Assembly (NCBI RefSeq): GCF_009764355.1
Contig: NZ_LNUA01000031.1
Location: 434,001-498,000 of the forward strand
Length of the DNA stretch: 64,000 nucleotides
Source: Companilactobacillus bobalius
Lineage (GTDB): Bacteria; Bacillota; Bacilli; Lactobacillales; Lactobacillaceae
Direction of reading: 5' to 3'
Part shown: one piece after another, positions 54,937-64,000 of the stretch
How the letters are laid out: every line of letters begins with the position of its first letter
Position numbering within the stretch: position 1 is the stretch's first letter
Position numbers and translations under genes: made by a program
The notes under the pieces: generated by a model
Databases searched by the model: none
What the model saw: the letters and a program-made list of their open reading frames with translations, nothing else
Told to the model about the DNA's origin: nothing

Positions 54937-57786
54937 ATGTTAAATGATAAAATTGTTATTCATGGTGCACGTGCACATAATTTAAAGGACATCGATGTAA
55001 CTATTCCTCGTGATAAGTTAGTTGTCATGACTGGCTTATCTGGTTCAGGTAAAAGTTCTTTGGCTTTTGATACACTCTATGCCGAAGGTCAAAGACGTTA
55101 TGTTGAAAGTTTATCTTCATATGCTCGCCAATTTTTGGGACAAATGGATAAGCCAGATGTTGATTCGATTGATGGATTAAGTCCTGCTATTTCAATTGAT
55201 CAAAAAACGACTTCAAAGAATCCTCGTTCAACTGTAGGAACAGTTACAGAAATAAATGATTATTTACGTTTATTGTGGGCTCGTGTGGGAACACCGATTT
55301 GTCCAAATGATGGTACTAAAATTACCAGTCAATCAGCTCAACAAATGGTTGATGCTATTTTGAAGTTGGATGATGGTACTAAGTTACAAGTTCTTTCACC
55401 AGTTGTTCGTGCTAAGAGAGGTCAACACAAAAAAGCCTTGAATCAAATTAAGAAACAAGGTTATGTTCGTATCCGTGTTGATGGTGAAATTCACGACGTC
55501 AGTGAAGACATTGAATTGGATAAGAATAAGAAACACAGTATTGACGTTGTGGTTGACCGAATTGTTATCAATGACCACATCAAGTCACGTTTGTTCGATT
55601 CAGTTGAAGCAGCTTTGAGACTATCTGATGGTTATATGAATGTTGATGTCATTGGTTCAGATATGATGGTTTTCTCAGAAAAGAATGCTTGTCCTCTTTG
55701 TGGATTCACAGTTGGAGAGTTGGAACCACGTTTATTCTCATTCAACGCACCATTTGGTGCCTGTGAGAATTGTGATGGCTTAGGTATTAAGCTAGAAGTC
55801 GACCTTGATTTGGTTATTCCAGATCAGAGTAAAACTTTAGCTGAAGGGGCTATTGAACCTTGGAATCCAATCAGTTCACAATATTATCCAGAAATGTTAG
55901 CCCAGGCTGCTAAAGAATTTAATATTGATATGAATACACCATTTGAGAAATTACCTCAAAAAGATCAGGATATTATTCTAAATGGTTCTGATGGTAAAAC
56001 TTTCCACTTTCATTATGAGAATGATTTTGGTGGTGTACGTGACGTTGATGTTCCATTTGAAGGAGTTATTCCTAACATCAATCGTCGTTATCATGAAACT
56101 AATAGTGATTTTACACGTGAAGTTATGAGAAAATACATGACCGAATTGAAATGTCCTGTTTGTCATGGTAAACGATTAAATCGTCAGGCTTTGGCTGTTA
56201 AAGTTGAGGGTAAGGATATTGCTGAAGTTTCTGATATGTCAATCAAAGATGAACTTCCATTCTTTAAAGCAGTTAAATTTGGTGAACAAAATACAGTTAT
56301 TGCAAAACCTATTTTGAAGGAAGTTAAGGATCGTCTTAGTTTCTTGATTAACGTTGGTTTGGAATATTTGTCATTGTCTCGTTCGGCTGGAACTTTATCT
56401 GGTGGTGAAGCTCAAAGAATTCGTTTGGCTACACAAATTGGTTCTAATTTATCTGGAGTAATGTATATTCTGGATGAACCTTCAATTGGATTGCACCAAC
56501 GTGATAACGATCGTTTGATCAACTCCTTGAAAAAGATGCGTGATCTTGGAAATACTTTGATCGTGGTCGAACACGATGAGGACACAATGCGTGCTGCCGA
56601 TTATCTAATCGATGTCGGTCCTGGTGCTGGTGAAAATGGTGGACAAATTGTTGCTGCCGGAACTCCTAGTGAAGTAGAAAAGGATCCTAAATCATTGACT
56701 GGTCAATATTTGGCAGGAAAGAAATTCATTCCAGTGCCTTTGGAACGTCGTGCTGGTAATGGTGAATTTGTTGAAGTCTATGGTGCACAAGAGAATAATT
56801 TAAAGAAGTTGAATGTTAAATTCCCATTGGGTAAGTTTATCGTTGTGACTGGTGTTTCTGGTTCAGGTAAATCTACTTTGGTCAATATGATCTTAAAACG
56901 TGCTTTGGCTCAGAAGATGAATCATAATTCTGAGAAACCTGGTAAGTATAAGAAAATTACGGGTTACGAGAATTTGGAAAAGATGATTGCTATTGATCAA
57001 AGTCCTATTGGACGTACACCAAGAAGTAATCCAGCCACATATACTGGTGTCTTTGACGATATCCGTGATTTATTTGCTCAGACAAATGAGGCTAAATTGC
57101 GTGGCTACAAGAAGGGAAGATTCTCTTTCAACATTAAGGGTGGCCGCTGCGAAAATTGTCGTGGTGATGGAATTATTAAAATTGAAATGAATTTCTTGCC
57201 TGATGTTTACGTACCATGCGAAGTTTGTCATGGAACACGTTATAACTCTGAAACTTTGGAAGTAACTTATAAAGGTAAGAATATTGCTCAAGTACTTGAT
57301 ATGAAGGTCTCTGAAGCTTTGGACTTCTTCAGCAATATTCCAAAGATCAAACGTAAGTTGCAAACAATTCAAGATGTAGGGTTAGGTTATGTTTCATTAG
57401 GACAATCGGCTACCCAATTGTCCGGTGGTGAAGCTCAAAGAATGAAATTGGCTTCCGAACTCTATAAGAAATCTAACGGTAAGAACTTCTATATCTTAGA
57501 TGAACCTACAACTGGTTTGCATACTGATGATATCAAGCGTCTTTTAGGTGTTCTGCAACGCTTAGTTGATGAAGGTAATACTGTCTTGGTTATTGAACAT
57601 AACTTAGATGTTGTTAAATCAGCCGACTGGTTAATTGATCTTGGACCTGAAGGCGGTGAAGGTGGAGGTACAATTGTTGGTACCGGAACACCTGAAGAAT
57701 TGGCTGATGTAAAGGACAGCTATACTGGTCAATATTTGAAACCGATTTTGGAACGTGATACTAAACGTACTAAAGATGCTAAATAG
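54937..57786 (+). CDS. uvrA: excinuclease ABC subunit UvrA
   Basis: UvrA finds bulky DNA lesions. The 949-residue protein has two ABC ATPase modules (Walker A GLSGSGKS and GVSGSGKS; signatures [12 protein letters not shown] and [12 protein letters not shown]), and Cys-x2-Cys zinc pairs at CPLCGF, CENCDG, CPVCHG, CENCRG and CEVCHG. The length and motifs are complete. It starts one base after uvrB and shares its SOS-type promoter. Confidence 0.97.
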   Translation: MLNDKIVIHGARAHNLKDIDVTIPRDKLVVMTGLSGSGKSSLAFDTLYAEGQRRYVESLSSYARQFLGQMDKPDVDSIDGLSPAISIDQKTTSKNPRSTVGTVTEINDYLRLLWARVGTPICPNDGTKITSQSAQQMVDAILKLDDGTKLQVLSPVVRAKRGQHKKALNQIKKQGYVRIRVDGEIHDVSEDIELDKNKKHSIDVVVDRIVINDHIKSRLFDSVEAALRLSDGYMNVDVIGSDMMVFSEKNACPLCGFTVGELEPRLFSFNAPFGACENCDGLGIKLEVDLDLVIPDQSKTLAEGAIEPWNPISSQYYPEMLAQAAKEFNIDMNTPFEKLPQKDQDIILNGSDGKTFHFHYENDFGGVRDVDVPFEGVIPNINRRYHETNSDFTREVMRKYMTELKCPVCHGKRLNRQALAVKVEGKDIAEVSDMSIKDELPFFKAVKFGEQNTVIAKPILKEVKDRLSFLINVGLEYLSLSRSAGTLSGGEAQRIRLATQIGSNLSGVMYILDEPSIGLHQRDNDRLINSLKKMRDLGNTLIVVEHDEDTMRAADYLIDVGPGAGENGGQIVAAGTPSEVEKDPKSLTGQYLAGKKFIPVPLERRAGNGEFVEVYGAQENNLKKLNVKFPLGKFIVVTGVSGSGKSTLVNMILKRALAQKMNHNSEKPGKYKKITGYENLEKMIAIDQSPIGRTPRSNPATYTGVFDDIRDLFAQTNEAKLRGYKKGRFSFNIKGGRCENCRGDGIIKIEMNFLPDVYVPCEVCHGTRYNSETLEVTYKGKNIAQVLDMKVSEALDFFSNIPKIKRKLQTIQDVGLGYVSLGQSATQLSGGEAQRMKLASELYKKSNGKNFYILDEPTTGLHTDDIKRLLGVLQRLVDEGNTVLVIEHNLDVVKSADWLIDLGPEGGEGGGTIVGTGTPEELADVKDSYTGQYLKPILERDTKRTKDAK

Positions 57787-57788
57787 AT

Positions 57789-57837
57789 AAAAAGCAGGTA
57801 TTTACTAGATATTAATTCTAGTAGATACCTGCTTTTT
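57789..57837. terminator. bidirectional terminator between uvrA and the antiporter gene
   Basis: AAAAAGCAGGTAT ... ATACCTGCTTTTT with an extended stem through TACTAGA/TCTAGTA; A and T runs on both sides. Confidence 0.93.
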
Positions 57838-57839
57838 GG

Positions 57840-59855
57840 TTATTCTTCATTCAGAGATTGTAAGTAAACCAATTGATCAGTTGAAATTTGTTCGTAAAGC
57901 GCTCCACCTAATTCACGACTAATTTCCTTAGTTGAGATTAAATTTTGAATATAAGTATTCTCTTGTTGAAAGGCTTCAATCAAGAGTTCGTTTTGGTCAT
58001 TCTCATAATGATCACGGCCAACCAAACGACGATGTCTTTCATCATAAGCCCGACGGACAATACTAATTTCACGATTGTTGCCATTATCATTCACTAAACT
58101 TTGATTAAGATAACTAGTGATTTTAAGATAAGGTTTCTTTTCAACTTCAGCCATTTTATCCCAAAGCTTGCGATTACGTTTTAGCATTTGTTCACGACTG
58201 ATATTCTTACGTTGCGATTGCATCTTATGATACATTTTACGACGTTTACGAGCTGTTTTGTTTAATGATAATTTTTCTACAACATGGAAACGTAAGAAGA
58301 GCAGAAGTCTTTGACGAAAACTGTTTTGATATTGTAAAACAGTTCTACGTGCCACTCGCATGTATAGGTCAGCACTTTGTTCAGATATCTCACCGTTACT
58401 TAACATTTCATCTATAGTTTGTTGCTCTAATTCAAAGCAGTTGTCGAAGATGATTGTTAATTTGTTTTTATCGATATGTCCGTCAATCGTACGTTGACCA
58501 TCAAGAATATTTACTACTCGACCAATACTAGTAGAACTGTCGTGATGTGTTTGGAGGGTGACGATAGCATTATCAACCATCTGTCCTTTAACTTTGGCTA
58601 ATTCATCTTCAGTATATTTAGAAACTTGAGGAGGTAATAACCTTGGTAGAACTAAAGTTGGAACTAATAAGCTAGTTAAGATAACAACTGCAGCTACAAA
58701 GATAATATCATTACGATATGGGAAAGTTTGTCCATTCAATGTTAATGGTAGCGAGAAGGCCATAGCTAAGGTAATAGTTCCATGAACACCACTATAAGCC
58801 ATAACGATACTATTAGCGTGTTTTTCTTTCTTATCCCAGGCTCGAATGGAAGCAAAGCCCCAATTAGTCCAGAAGTATCTTAAAGCAGTCATAATAATAT
58901 AAAGCAGAATACCGACTCCTAACAGAATGCCAACTGAACTAGCATCATGTTGATGCAGATTTTGAATAACACTTGGCAATGACATTCCTAATAAAACAAA
59001 GACAATGCCATTTAGAATACTAGAGAAAACATTCCAAGTACTAGTCATAACGATTTGCAGACGTGAACTAGTTAGACGGAGACGATTCTGTTGAATACCG
59101 TGCATTAATCCTGTAACAACCACAGCTAAAATTCCTGATACACCAATGGCTTCAGCAATTAAATAAACGACAAAGGGTGTCAATAGGGTGAAAGGAACCA
59201 TGACTGAAGGAGCATCCACATGCATATTAATCAATCTTAGACGAATTGAAACAATAATAACTCCTAAAATACCGCCTAAAATAATTCCTCCAAAGAAGAC
59301 ATAGAAAAAGTTACCAATTCCATTAAGCAGAGAAAATTGTCCTGTAACAGCAGCACTGATGGCTAAGTTTAAGGCAACGATACCTGAAGCATCATTGAAG
59401 AGCGATTCATTTTCCAGAGTACCCATAACCTCGGTTGGTACAAGCATATTATTTGTAATAGAACCAACAGCAACGGCATCAGTTGGCGTGATAATAGCTC
59501 CCAAAGCAAAGGCAAGTGCTAATGGCATACTAGGAATGATCAAGTGGGTCACGAAACCAACGATTAAAATAGAAATAATTGCTAGTTCCACTGCCAAAGA
59601 AAAAGTGGTACCGACTTGATGTGTTAATCGGGACAAACTAGTGTGTTGTCCGTCATTAAACATTAGTGCCGAAATGATAACAAGTAAAAAGATTTCCGGT
59701 TCTAATTCGAAATGTTTGTAAAAAGGTAGAAAAGATAATAATAGTCCAGCTGCAATTTGGATGAATGCAATCGGAATATTATTTAATTTCCACTGAACAA
59801 TGTTGGCAAGCACAACGGCTGCAACTAATAGCAGTACTAAGAAAACTGTATCCAT
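57840..59855 (-). CDS. Na+/H+ antiporter, CPA1 (NhaP/NHE) family
   Basis: The 671-residue protein has about twelve N-terminal membrane helices (residues 1-410), with the ion-site motifs ALGAIITPTDAVAVGSI and ENESLFNDASGIVALN typical of CPA1 exchangers. A large charged cytoplasmic tail of about 260 residues follows, rich in Arg, Gln and Lys. It should swap Na+ (or K+) for H+ at the cell membrane for pH and salt control. The start at 59900 would include the AGAGGGGG site; the ATG at 59855 is better. It is inserted on the minus strand between uvrA and rapZ, which are normally adjacent. Confidence 0.92.
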   Translation of the reverse strand: MDTVFLVLLLVAAVVLANIVQWKLNNIPIAFIQIAAGLLLSFLPFYKHFELEPEIFLLVIISALMFNDGQHTSLSRLTHQVGTTFSLAVELAIISILIVGFVTHLIIPSMPLALAFALGAIITPTDAVAVGSITNNMLVPTEVMGTLENESLFNDASGIVALNLAISAAVTGQFSLLNGIGNFFYVFFGGIILGGILGVIIVSIRLRLINMHVDAPSVMVPFTLLTPFVVYLIAEAIGVSGILAVVVTGLMHGIQQNRLRLTSSRLQIVMTSTWNVFSSILNGIVFVLLGMSLPSVIQNLHQHDASSVGILLGVGILLYIIMTALRYFWTNWGFASIRAWDKKEKHANSIVMAYSGVHGTITLAMAFSLPLTLNGQTFPYRNDIIFVAAVVILTSLLVPTLVLPRLLPPQVSKYTEDELAKVKGQMVDNAIVTLQTHHDSSTSIGRVVNILDGQRTIDGHIDKNKLTIIFDNCFELEQQTIDEMLSNGEISEQSADLYMRVARRTVLQYQNSFRQRLLLFLRFHVVEKLSLNKTARKRRKMYHKMQSQRKNISREQMLKRNRKLWDKMAEVEKKPYLKITSYLNQSLVNDNGNNREISIVRRAYDERHRRLVGRDHYENDQNELLIEAFQQENTYIQNLISTKEISRELGGALYEQISTDQLVYLQSLNEE

Positions 59856-59932
59856 AAAATATCCCCCTCTAATTGGTTTAATTTTATCGCAATTTAGCAA
59901 TAAAAAATATTTTTATCTTTTCTTCTCCAAAA

Positions 59933-59961
59933 CTGACACGCCTGGCTCGTTATGTTATGCT
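59933..59961 (+). promoter_or_regulatory. promoter of the rapZ-glmR-whiA operon
   Basis: CTGACA (59933-59938), a 17-base spacer and an extended -10 TGT-TATGCT (59953-59961). Confidence 0.7.
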
Positions 59962-59983
59962 TATATGGAATGTGAGGTGCAAA

Positions 59984-60898
59984 ATGGCAAAAGATACGCT
60001 GAATTTAGTTATAGTAACCGGAATGAGTGGTGCAGGTAAAACTGTCGCCATGCAATCTTTTGAAGATTTAGGTTATTTTTGTATTGATAACATGCCACCT
60101 AATCTACTTCCTAAGTTTTGGGAATTAGTTCATGAATCAGGAACTATTAAAAAAGTAGCTTTAGTTGTCGACATTAGATCACGTGCTTTTTATGATGAGA
60201 TTTTCTCAATGTTGTCACAAGTTGATGAAGATGAACAAGAAAAACACCAAAAAGTTGATATGAAGATTCTCTTCTTGAACGCATCAGATGAGGAATTAGT
60301 TTCCCGTTATAAAGAAACTCGTAGAAGTCATCCGCTTGCAATGGAAGGTCGTCTACTTGATGGTATCGAAAAAGAACGAGAACTTTTGTCAGAAATCAAA
60401 GGTCGTGCGTCAGTTGAAATTGATACAACAGATTTAACTCCACGTCAATTACGTGAAGAGATTTTTGATAACTTTCAAGAGTCGTCTGGAGTACCAACCT
60501 TTCATATTGAAGTAATGTCATTTGGTTTTAAATATGGTTTGCCAATTGATGCCGATATAGTAATGGATGTCAGGTTTTTAAAGAATCCATTTTACATCAA
60601 AGAATTGAAAACACAAACAGGTGTGGATAAACCTGTTTATGATTATGTTATGGATGATCCAGAGACAAAGAATTTTTATGATAAGTTTTCAGGATTATTG
60701 AAGGATATTATTCCTGGATATGAAAAAGAAGGTAAAACTAGTTTAACGATTGCAATTGGCTGTACCGGTGGGCAACATCGATCAGTTGCAATTGCCCAAC
60801 GTCTAGGTACTGACTTGAAGAAGAAGTACTACGTTGATATAACTCATCGTGACATGGAAAAATCTCAGAAGAAGGTAATCGAAGATGGCCGAAAATAG
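59984..60898 (+). CDS. rapZ: RNase adapter RapZ (nucleotide-binding protein)
   Basis: The 304-residue protein has the P-loop G-M-S-G-A-G-K-T (residues 13-20), a second nucleotide site VVDIRSR, and the C-terminal [13 protein letters not shown]. In E. coli RapZ directs RNase E to the GlmZ sRNA and senses glucosamine-6-phosphate; in Firmicutes the homologue (YvcJ) has ATPase/GTPase activity and affects competence in Bacillus. An ATG at 59957 is in frame, but GTGAGGTG lies before the ATG at 59984, chosen as start. The stop is 14 bases inside glmR. Confidence 0.94.
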   Translation: MAKDTLNLVIVTGMSGAGKTVAMQSFEDLGYFCIDNMPPNLLPKFWELVHESGTIKKVALVVDIRSRAFYDEIFSMLSQVDEDEQEKHQKVDMKILFLNASDEELVSRYKETRRSHPLAMEGRLLDGIEKERELLSEIKGRASVEIDTTDLTPRQLREEIFDNFQESSGVPTFHIEVMSFGFKYGLPIDADIVMDVRFLKNPFYIKELKTQTGVDKPVYDYVMDDPETKNFYDKFSGLLKDIIPGYEKEGKTSLTIAIGCTGGQHRSVAIAQRLGTDLKKKYYVDITHRDMEKSQKKVIEDGRK

Positions 60899-61919
60899 GA
60901 TAGTTCGAGTTGTTAAAGGACGTCGTCCAAAGGTTGTAGTTATAGGTGGGGGAACTGGTTTACCAGTTGTATTAAGTAGTTTAAGAAAAATGGATGCTAA
61001 TATCACTGCGATTGTTACTGTAGCCGATGATGGGGGATCATCTGGTATTATTCGTGACTATATTAACGTTGTCCCTCCTGGGGATATTCGAAATGTTTTA
61101 GCATCACTATCTGATTTGCCTAAGGTTGATATGGATGTTTTCCAATATCGCTTTAAGAGTAATGATGATTTCTTCTCAGGTCATGCGATCGGTAATTTAA
61201 TTATCGCTGCTTTGACTGAGATGTCACCTAACATTTTTGACGCTGTTCAAGAACTATCTAAAATGATGAAAGTTGATGGTCATGTTTTTCCAGCAAGTAA
61301 TACTAAATTGACGTTACATGCGGAATTTACAGATGGAACTAAATTAGCTGGTGAACATGAGATTACTCACTCAGGAAAACATGTTAAACGTGTTTGGGTC
61401 ACGGATTCTGATAATCCAAAAGAAGAACCAAAGTCAGTTATTTCAGTTATTGCTTCAATTATGCAAGCTGATGTGGTTGTTTTGGGCCCTGGTAGTTTAT
61501 TTACAAGTATTCTACCTAACTTGATGATTAAAGATATCGGTGAAGCTGTTAAACAAACTTCAGCTGAGGTTGTTTATATTTGTAATATCATGACACAAAT
61601 TGGTGAAACTGAAGGTTTTACAGATGCTGATCATGTCCGCGTTTTAAATCGCCATTTGGGTGGTAATTTTATTGACACGGTACTGGTTAATACAAGAGAA
61701 ATTCCTGATGGTTATATGGATCATAAGAAGTATGACGAGTATGTCAATCAGGTAGAAACAGATTTTCAAGGTTTAAGAAAAATGGGATGCAAGGTTGTGC
61801 AAGATGATTTCTTGTCGTTGCACGATCAAGGTTCCTTCCATGATGGTGAAAAGGTTGCTGAGGAAATAATCAATTTAGCCTTACAATCTGGTAATAGAAA
61901 AAATGAGGTGAGACGTTAG
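60885..61919 (+). CDS. glmR: gluconeogenesis factor GlmR (YvcK)
   Basis: GlmR (YvcK) binds UDP-GlcNAc and stimulates GlmS, needed for wall precursor supply on gluconeogenic carbon. The 344-residue CofD-like protein has the nucleotide motif [37 protein letters not shown] and a later ...[14 protein letters not shown] region. It overlaps both rapZ (14 bases) and whiA (1 base), indicating coupled translation. Confidence 0.94.
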   Translation: MAENRIVRVVKGRRPKVVVIGGGTGLPVVLSSLRKMDANITAIVTVADDGGSSGIIRDYINVVPPGDIRNVLASLSDLPKVDMDVFQYRFKSNDDFFSGHAIGNLIIAALTEMSPNIFDAVQELSKMMKVDGHVFPASNTKLTLHAEFTDGTKLAGEHEITHSGKHVKRVWVTDSDNPKEEPKSVISVIASIMQADVVVLGPGSLFTSILPNLMIKDIGEAVKQTSAEVVYICNIMTQIGETEGFTDADHVRVLNRHLGGNFIDTVLVNTREIPDGYMDHKKYDEYVNQVETDFQGLRKMGCKVVQDDFLSLHDQGSFHDGEKVAEEIINLALQSGNRKNEVRR

Positions 61920-62854
61920 TGGTTTCATATGCAAGTGAGGTCAAGCAGGAACTCACAAAATTAGTCGTCCATCCCGAACATGCTCGAGTAGAATTATCGG
62001 CATTGTTGAGAATGAATGGCTCATTAAGTTTACAAAATCATCATTTCGTCTTAACCGCACAAACTGAGAACGCCGCTATTGCACGAAGAATTTTTTCTTT
62101 GATTAAGCAAAAGTATGGAATTGAATCAGAATTACTTGTGCGAAAAAAGATGAAATTAAAGAAAAATAATCAATATCTTGTACGTTTGAAATATGATACT
62201 AATCGTGTACTTACGGATTTAGATATTTTGGATGAATCAGGTTTGTCGATTAATACCGATGTACCTGAAGAAGTTTTAAACGAAGATCAACGGATGCGCT
62301 CATATCTAAGAGGAGCCTTTTTGGCTACTGGAAGTGTGAATAACCCTGAGACTTCCAGATATCATTTGGAAATTTACTCATTATATGAAACACATAATGA
62401 AGGAATTGCTCAAATGATGAATTATTTTCATTTGAATGCTCGGACTACCAAGCGTCGTAACGGCTATATTGTTTATCTAAAAGAGGCTGAAAAAATTGCT
62501 GATTTTCTTCAATTAATTGGGGCAACTAACTCAATGTTGAAGTTTGAAGATATTCGAATTGTGCGTGATATGAGAAACTCGGTTAATCGTTTGGTTAATT
62601 GCGAGAATGCTAATATCAATAAGACCGTGGCAGCGGCTGAACGTCAAATTGATAATATTAAACATTTACAGGCAACAGTAGGATTGGATTCCTTACCAGA
62701 TAAATTACGTGAAATTGCAGTTTTACGTTTAGAAAATCCAGAAGTTTCTTTGAAGGAACTAGGAGAGATGGTACCAAGTGGTCCTATCTCTAAATCAGGA
62801 ATCAATCACCGTTTACGTAAGTTAAATGAATTGGCTGAAACAGCCAGAGTATAA
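61919..62854 (+). CDS. whiA: DNA-binding protein WhiA
   Basis: WhiA is a protein with a LAGLIDADG-homing-endonuclease-like N domain (about residues 1-200) fused to a C-terminal HTH (about 220-305); in Firmicutes it affects cell division and chromosome segregation. The 311-residue sequence has the conserved YASEVKQEL start, [32 protein letters not shown] and the C-terminal [12 protein letters not shown]. The start is GTG at 61919, overlapping the glmR stop (TAG/GTG) with AATGAGGTGAG upstream. Confidence 0.95.
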   Translation: MVSYASEVKQELTKLVVHPEHARVELSALLRMNGSLSLQNHHFVLTAQTENAAIARRIFSLIKQKYGIESELLVRKKMKLKKNNQYLVRLKYDTNRVLTDLDILDESGLSINTDVPEEVLNEDQRMRSYLRGAFLATGSVNNPETSRYHLEIYSLYETHNEGIAQMMNYFHLNARTTKRRNGYIVYLKEAEKIADFLQLIGATNSMLKFEDIRIVRDMRNSVNRLVNCENANINKTVAAAERQIDNIKHLQATVGLDSLPDKLREIAVLRLENPEVSLKELGEMVPSGPISKSGINHRLRKLNELAETARV

Positions 62855-62905
62855 AAAATAGTCTTCATATCGACCAATCAAAGTGGTTGATGTGAAGACT
62901 ATTTT
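62855..62905. terminator. bidirectional terminator between whiA and the MFS gene
   Basis: AAAATAGTCTTCA / TGAAGACTATTTT stem extended by ACCA/TGGT, with A/T runs on both sides. Confidence 0.9.
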
Positions 62906-62925
62906 GCTATGTTAAGAATTTAATT

Positions 62926-64000
62926 TTATGCGTTATTCTTTTTATGATTTTTAATCAATAAAGCAAAGATAAAACCGATAACCGCCATGCCGAAGAAGAA
63001 GGCAAAGACATGTTGAAAGCCAATTAGTCCGTTATTGGCGGGTAAATGATGTTTTTGATTAGTTGAAACTAGAATCAAAGTGGCAAGACTGACACCTAAT
63101 GAACCGAGTAATTGTCTAACAGTCGTTATAATTGCTGTTCCATGAGGAATTAACTCTTCTGATAGAGAGTTACCACCTAAAGTTGTGGCAGGCATCATAA
63201 CGAAGGCATTACCACCTTCAATTAAGATAGCGATTAGAATCATTGGCAGAATACCTAATTTAGTATGGAGAATGAAGAGTAGGAACCAGCCAATAACAAT
63301 CATCGACATTCCTGAAATTAAGGTGGCTTTGAATCCAATCTTATCGGCTAACTTACCAGTAAGAGGATTCAAAATACTTAGAACAATAGCTGGTGGTACT
63401 AACGCTAAACCAGACATTAGAACTGAAACATATAAAATATTTTGATAATAAAGTGGATAGATGATTGTTACAACAATTAAGGAAATATATGAGAAACCGG
63501 TCAATAAGACAGCCAAGTCAAAGTTGAAGTTCTTCATAACTTTTAAATCTAGTAGAGGCTTATCTTTAGTTAATTGACGATGTATGAAGAGAACGGTCAA
63601 AATAATACTGATAACTAAGAGAATAATTAAGTTAGTTGAGAAGCTTCTAGTACTACCAGCCTGATTAACAACATAAAGTAACCCGATAATACCAAGTAGA
63701 TAAATTGTTGAAATAAGGTCAAGACTAGCTTTGTGACGAGGCATAACATCTTTGATATTGAAGAGAGCACTGATAAAGATAATAATCATGATCAATAAGA
63801 AGATGACGAAAAGTCCTTGCCATTGTAAAAAGTTTAGGACAATACCGGAAATAATAGGACCTGAAGCTAAAGCAGAACCCATGACCAAACCAGCGTATCC
63901 CATTGTGGCGCCACGTTTACTCTCAGGCGTGATGGTCAGTAGGACGGACTGGAACGATGGGAACAAAACACCTACACCAATTGCTTCTAGAGCTCTTCCC
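62926..64000 (-). CDS. MFS transporter, DHA2 drug-exporter type (5' end outside window)
   Basis: The frame is open to the window edge: codons beyond the last in-frame start candidate at 63966 (a TTG that is probably internal) continue with GRALEAIGVG, the motif C-like sequence of DHA2 exporters. About ten hydrophobic helices are visible in the 358 codons present, including GATMGYAGLVMGSALASGPIISG (the antiporter motif) near the start of the visible part. A full 14-helix DHA2 protein would be about 450-500 residues. It probably exports drugs or other toxic compounds; the substrate is not known. Confidence 0.88.
   Translation of the reverse strand, partial: GRALEAIGVGVLFPSFQSVLLTITPESKRGATMGYAGLVMGSALASGPIISGIVLNFLQWQGLFVIFLLIMIIIFISALFNIKDVMPRHKASLDLISTIYLLGIIGLLYVVNQAGSTRSFSTNLIILLVISIILTVLFIHRQLTKDKPLLDLKVMKNFNFDLAVLLTGFSYISLIVVTIIYPLYYQNILYVSVLMSGLALVPPAIVLSILNPLTGKLADKIGFKATLISGMSMIVIGWFLLFILHTKLGILPMILIAILIEGGNAFVMMPATTLGGNSLSEELIPHGTAIITTVRQLLGSLGVSLATLILVSTNQKHHLPANNGLIGFQHVFAFFFGMAVIGFIFALLIKNHKKNNA

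Noticed and set aside
1..64000. CRISPR arrays, insertion sequences, rRNA and tRNA genes
   Set aside because: I saw no regularly spaced repeats of 25-40 bases, no transposase, no terminal inverted repeats with target duplications, and no tRNA or rRNA sequence while reading. Short tRNAs cannot be wholly excluded without tRNAscan, but the gaps are small and accounted for.

Overview
This window is a continuous piece of chromosome from a low-GC, AT-rich Firmicute, almost certainly a member of the Lactobacillaceae. The gene order (spx-mecA-coiA-spxH-relQ-nadK-rluD; ftsK-yfmF-yfmH-ymfI-rodZ-pgsA-cinA-recA-rny; comFA-comFC-hpf-secA-prfB; phoPR-pstSCABB-phoU-pspC-yvlD-hprK-lgt-trxB-pgcA; uvrBA-rapZ-glmR-whiA) is classic lactobacilli/Bacillus synteny. 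A Companilactobacillus-like species is my best guess from protein character, but I cannot confirm the genus without a search. No rRNA, tRNA, insertion sequence, prophage or CRISPR array was seen. Almost all the DNA is coding, and no gap without a gene reaches 300 bases.

Layout. 1-860: end of an FtsX-type ABC permease; then an orphan 151-residue gene on the minus strand. 1.3-8.0 kb: an MBL-fold hydrolase, the redox regulator Spx, a large repeat-rich surface protein, MecA (ClpC adaptor), CoiA (competence) and SpxH (ClpXP adaptor for Spx). 8.1-11.8 kb: a tightly overlapping relQ-nadK-rluD-mgtE operon. 11.9-14.6 kb: minus-strand cutC, uppP and a lactonase-like propeller protein. 14.6-24.9 kb: an AI-2E family permease, trmL behind a structured leader, a DUF1149 protein, ftsK, the EF-P-modification-associated yfmF/yfmH/ymfI set, a RodZ-like protein, pgsA and a CinA C-domain protein. 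25-29 kb: recA, rny, tagO. 29-33 kb: a membrane-anchored HTH protein, a YigZ protein, comFA-comFC and hpf. 33-36.9 kb: secA and prfB (with its programmed frameshift). 36.9-44.3 kb: the phosphate regulon (phoPR, pstSCAB1B2, phoU). 44.3-52.8 kb: PspC-like, YvlD-like, hprK, lgt, trxB, a small XRE regulator, pgcA, an alkaline-phosphatase-superfamily phosphodiesterase and an MFS/UMF1 permease. 52.9-62.9 kb: uvrBA, a minus-strand Na+/H+ antiporter, then rapZ-glmR-whiA. 62.9-64 kb: a partial DHA2-type drug exporter on the minus strand.

How the parts fit together. Regulated proteolysis and redox stress are concentrated at the left (Spx, its ClpXP adaptor SpxH, the ClpC adaptor MecA). Competence and recombination genes (coiA, cinA-C, recA, comFA, comFC) are spread through the window, with LexA-like boxes in front of recA and uvrBA. 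Phosphate sensing is self-contained, with PhoP-box-like direct repeats before pstS. Carbon status connects through HprK and a perfect CcpA cre sequence on the hpf promoter. I did not find a convincing new multi-gene system. The most interesting items are regulatory: the cre-controlled hpf promoter, the trmL and uvrB leader hairpins, the phoP start overlapping the frameshift-controlled prfB, and a palindromic operator between the promoter hexamers of the small XRE gene. There are also a few poorly characterised proteins.
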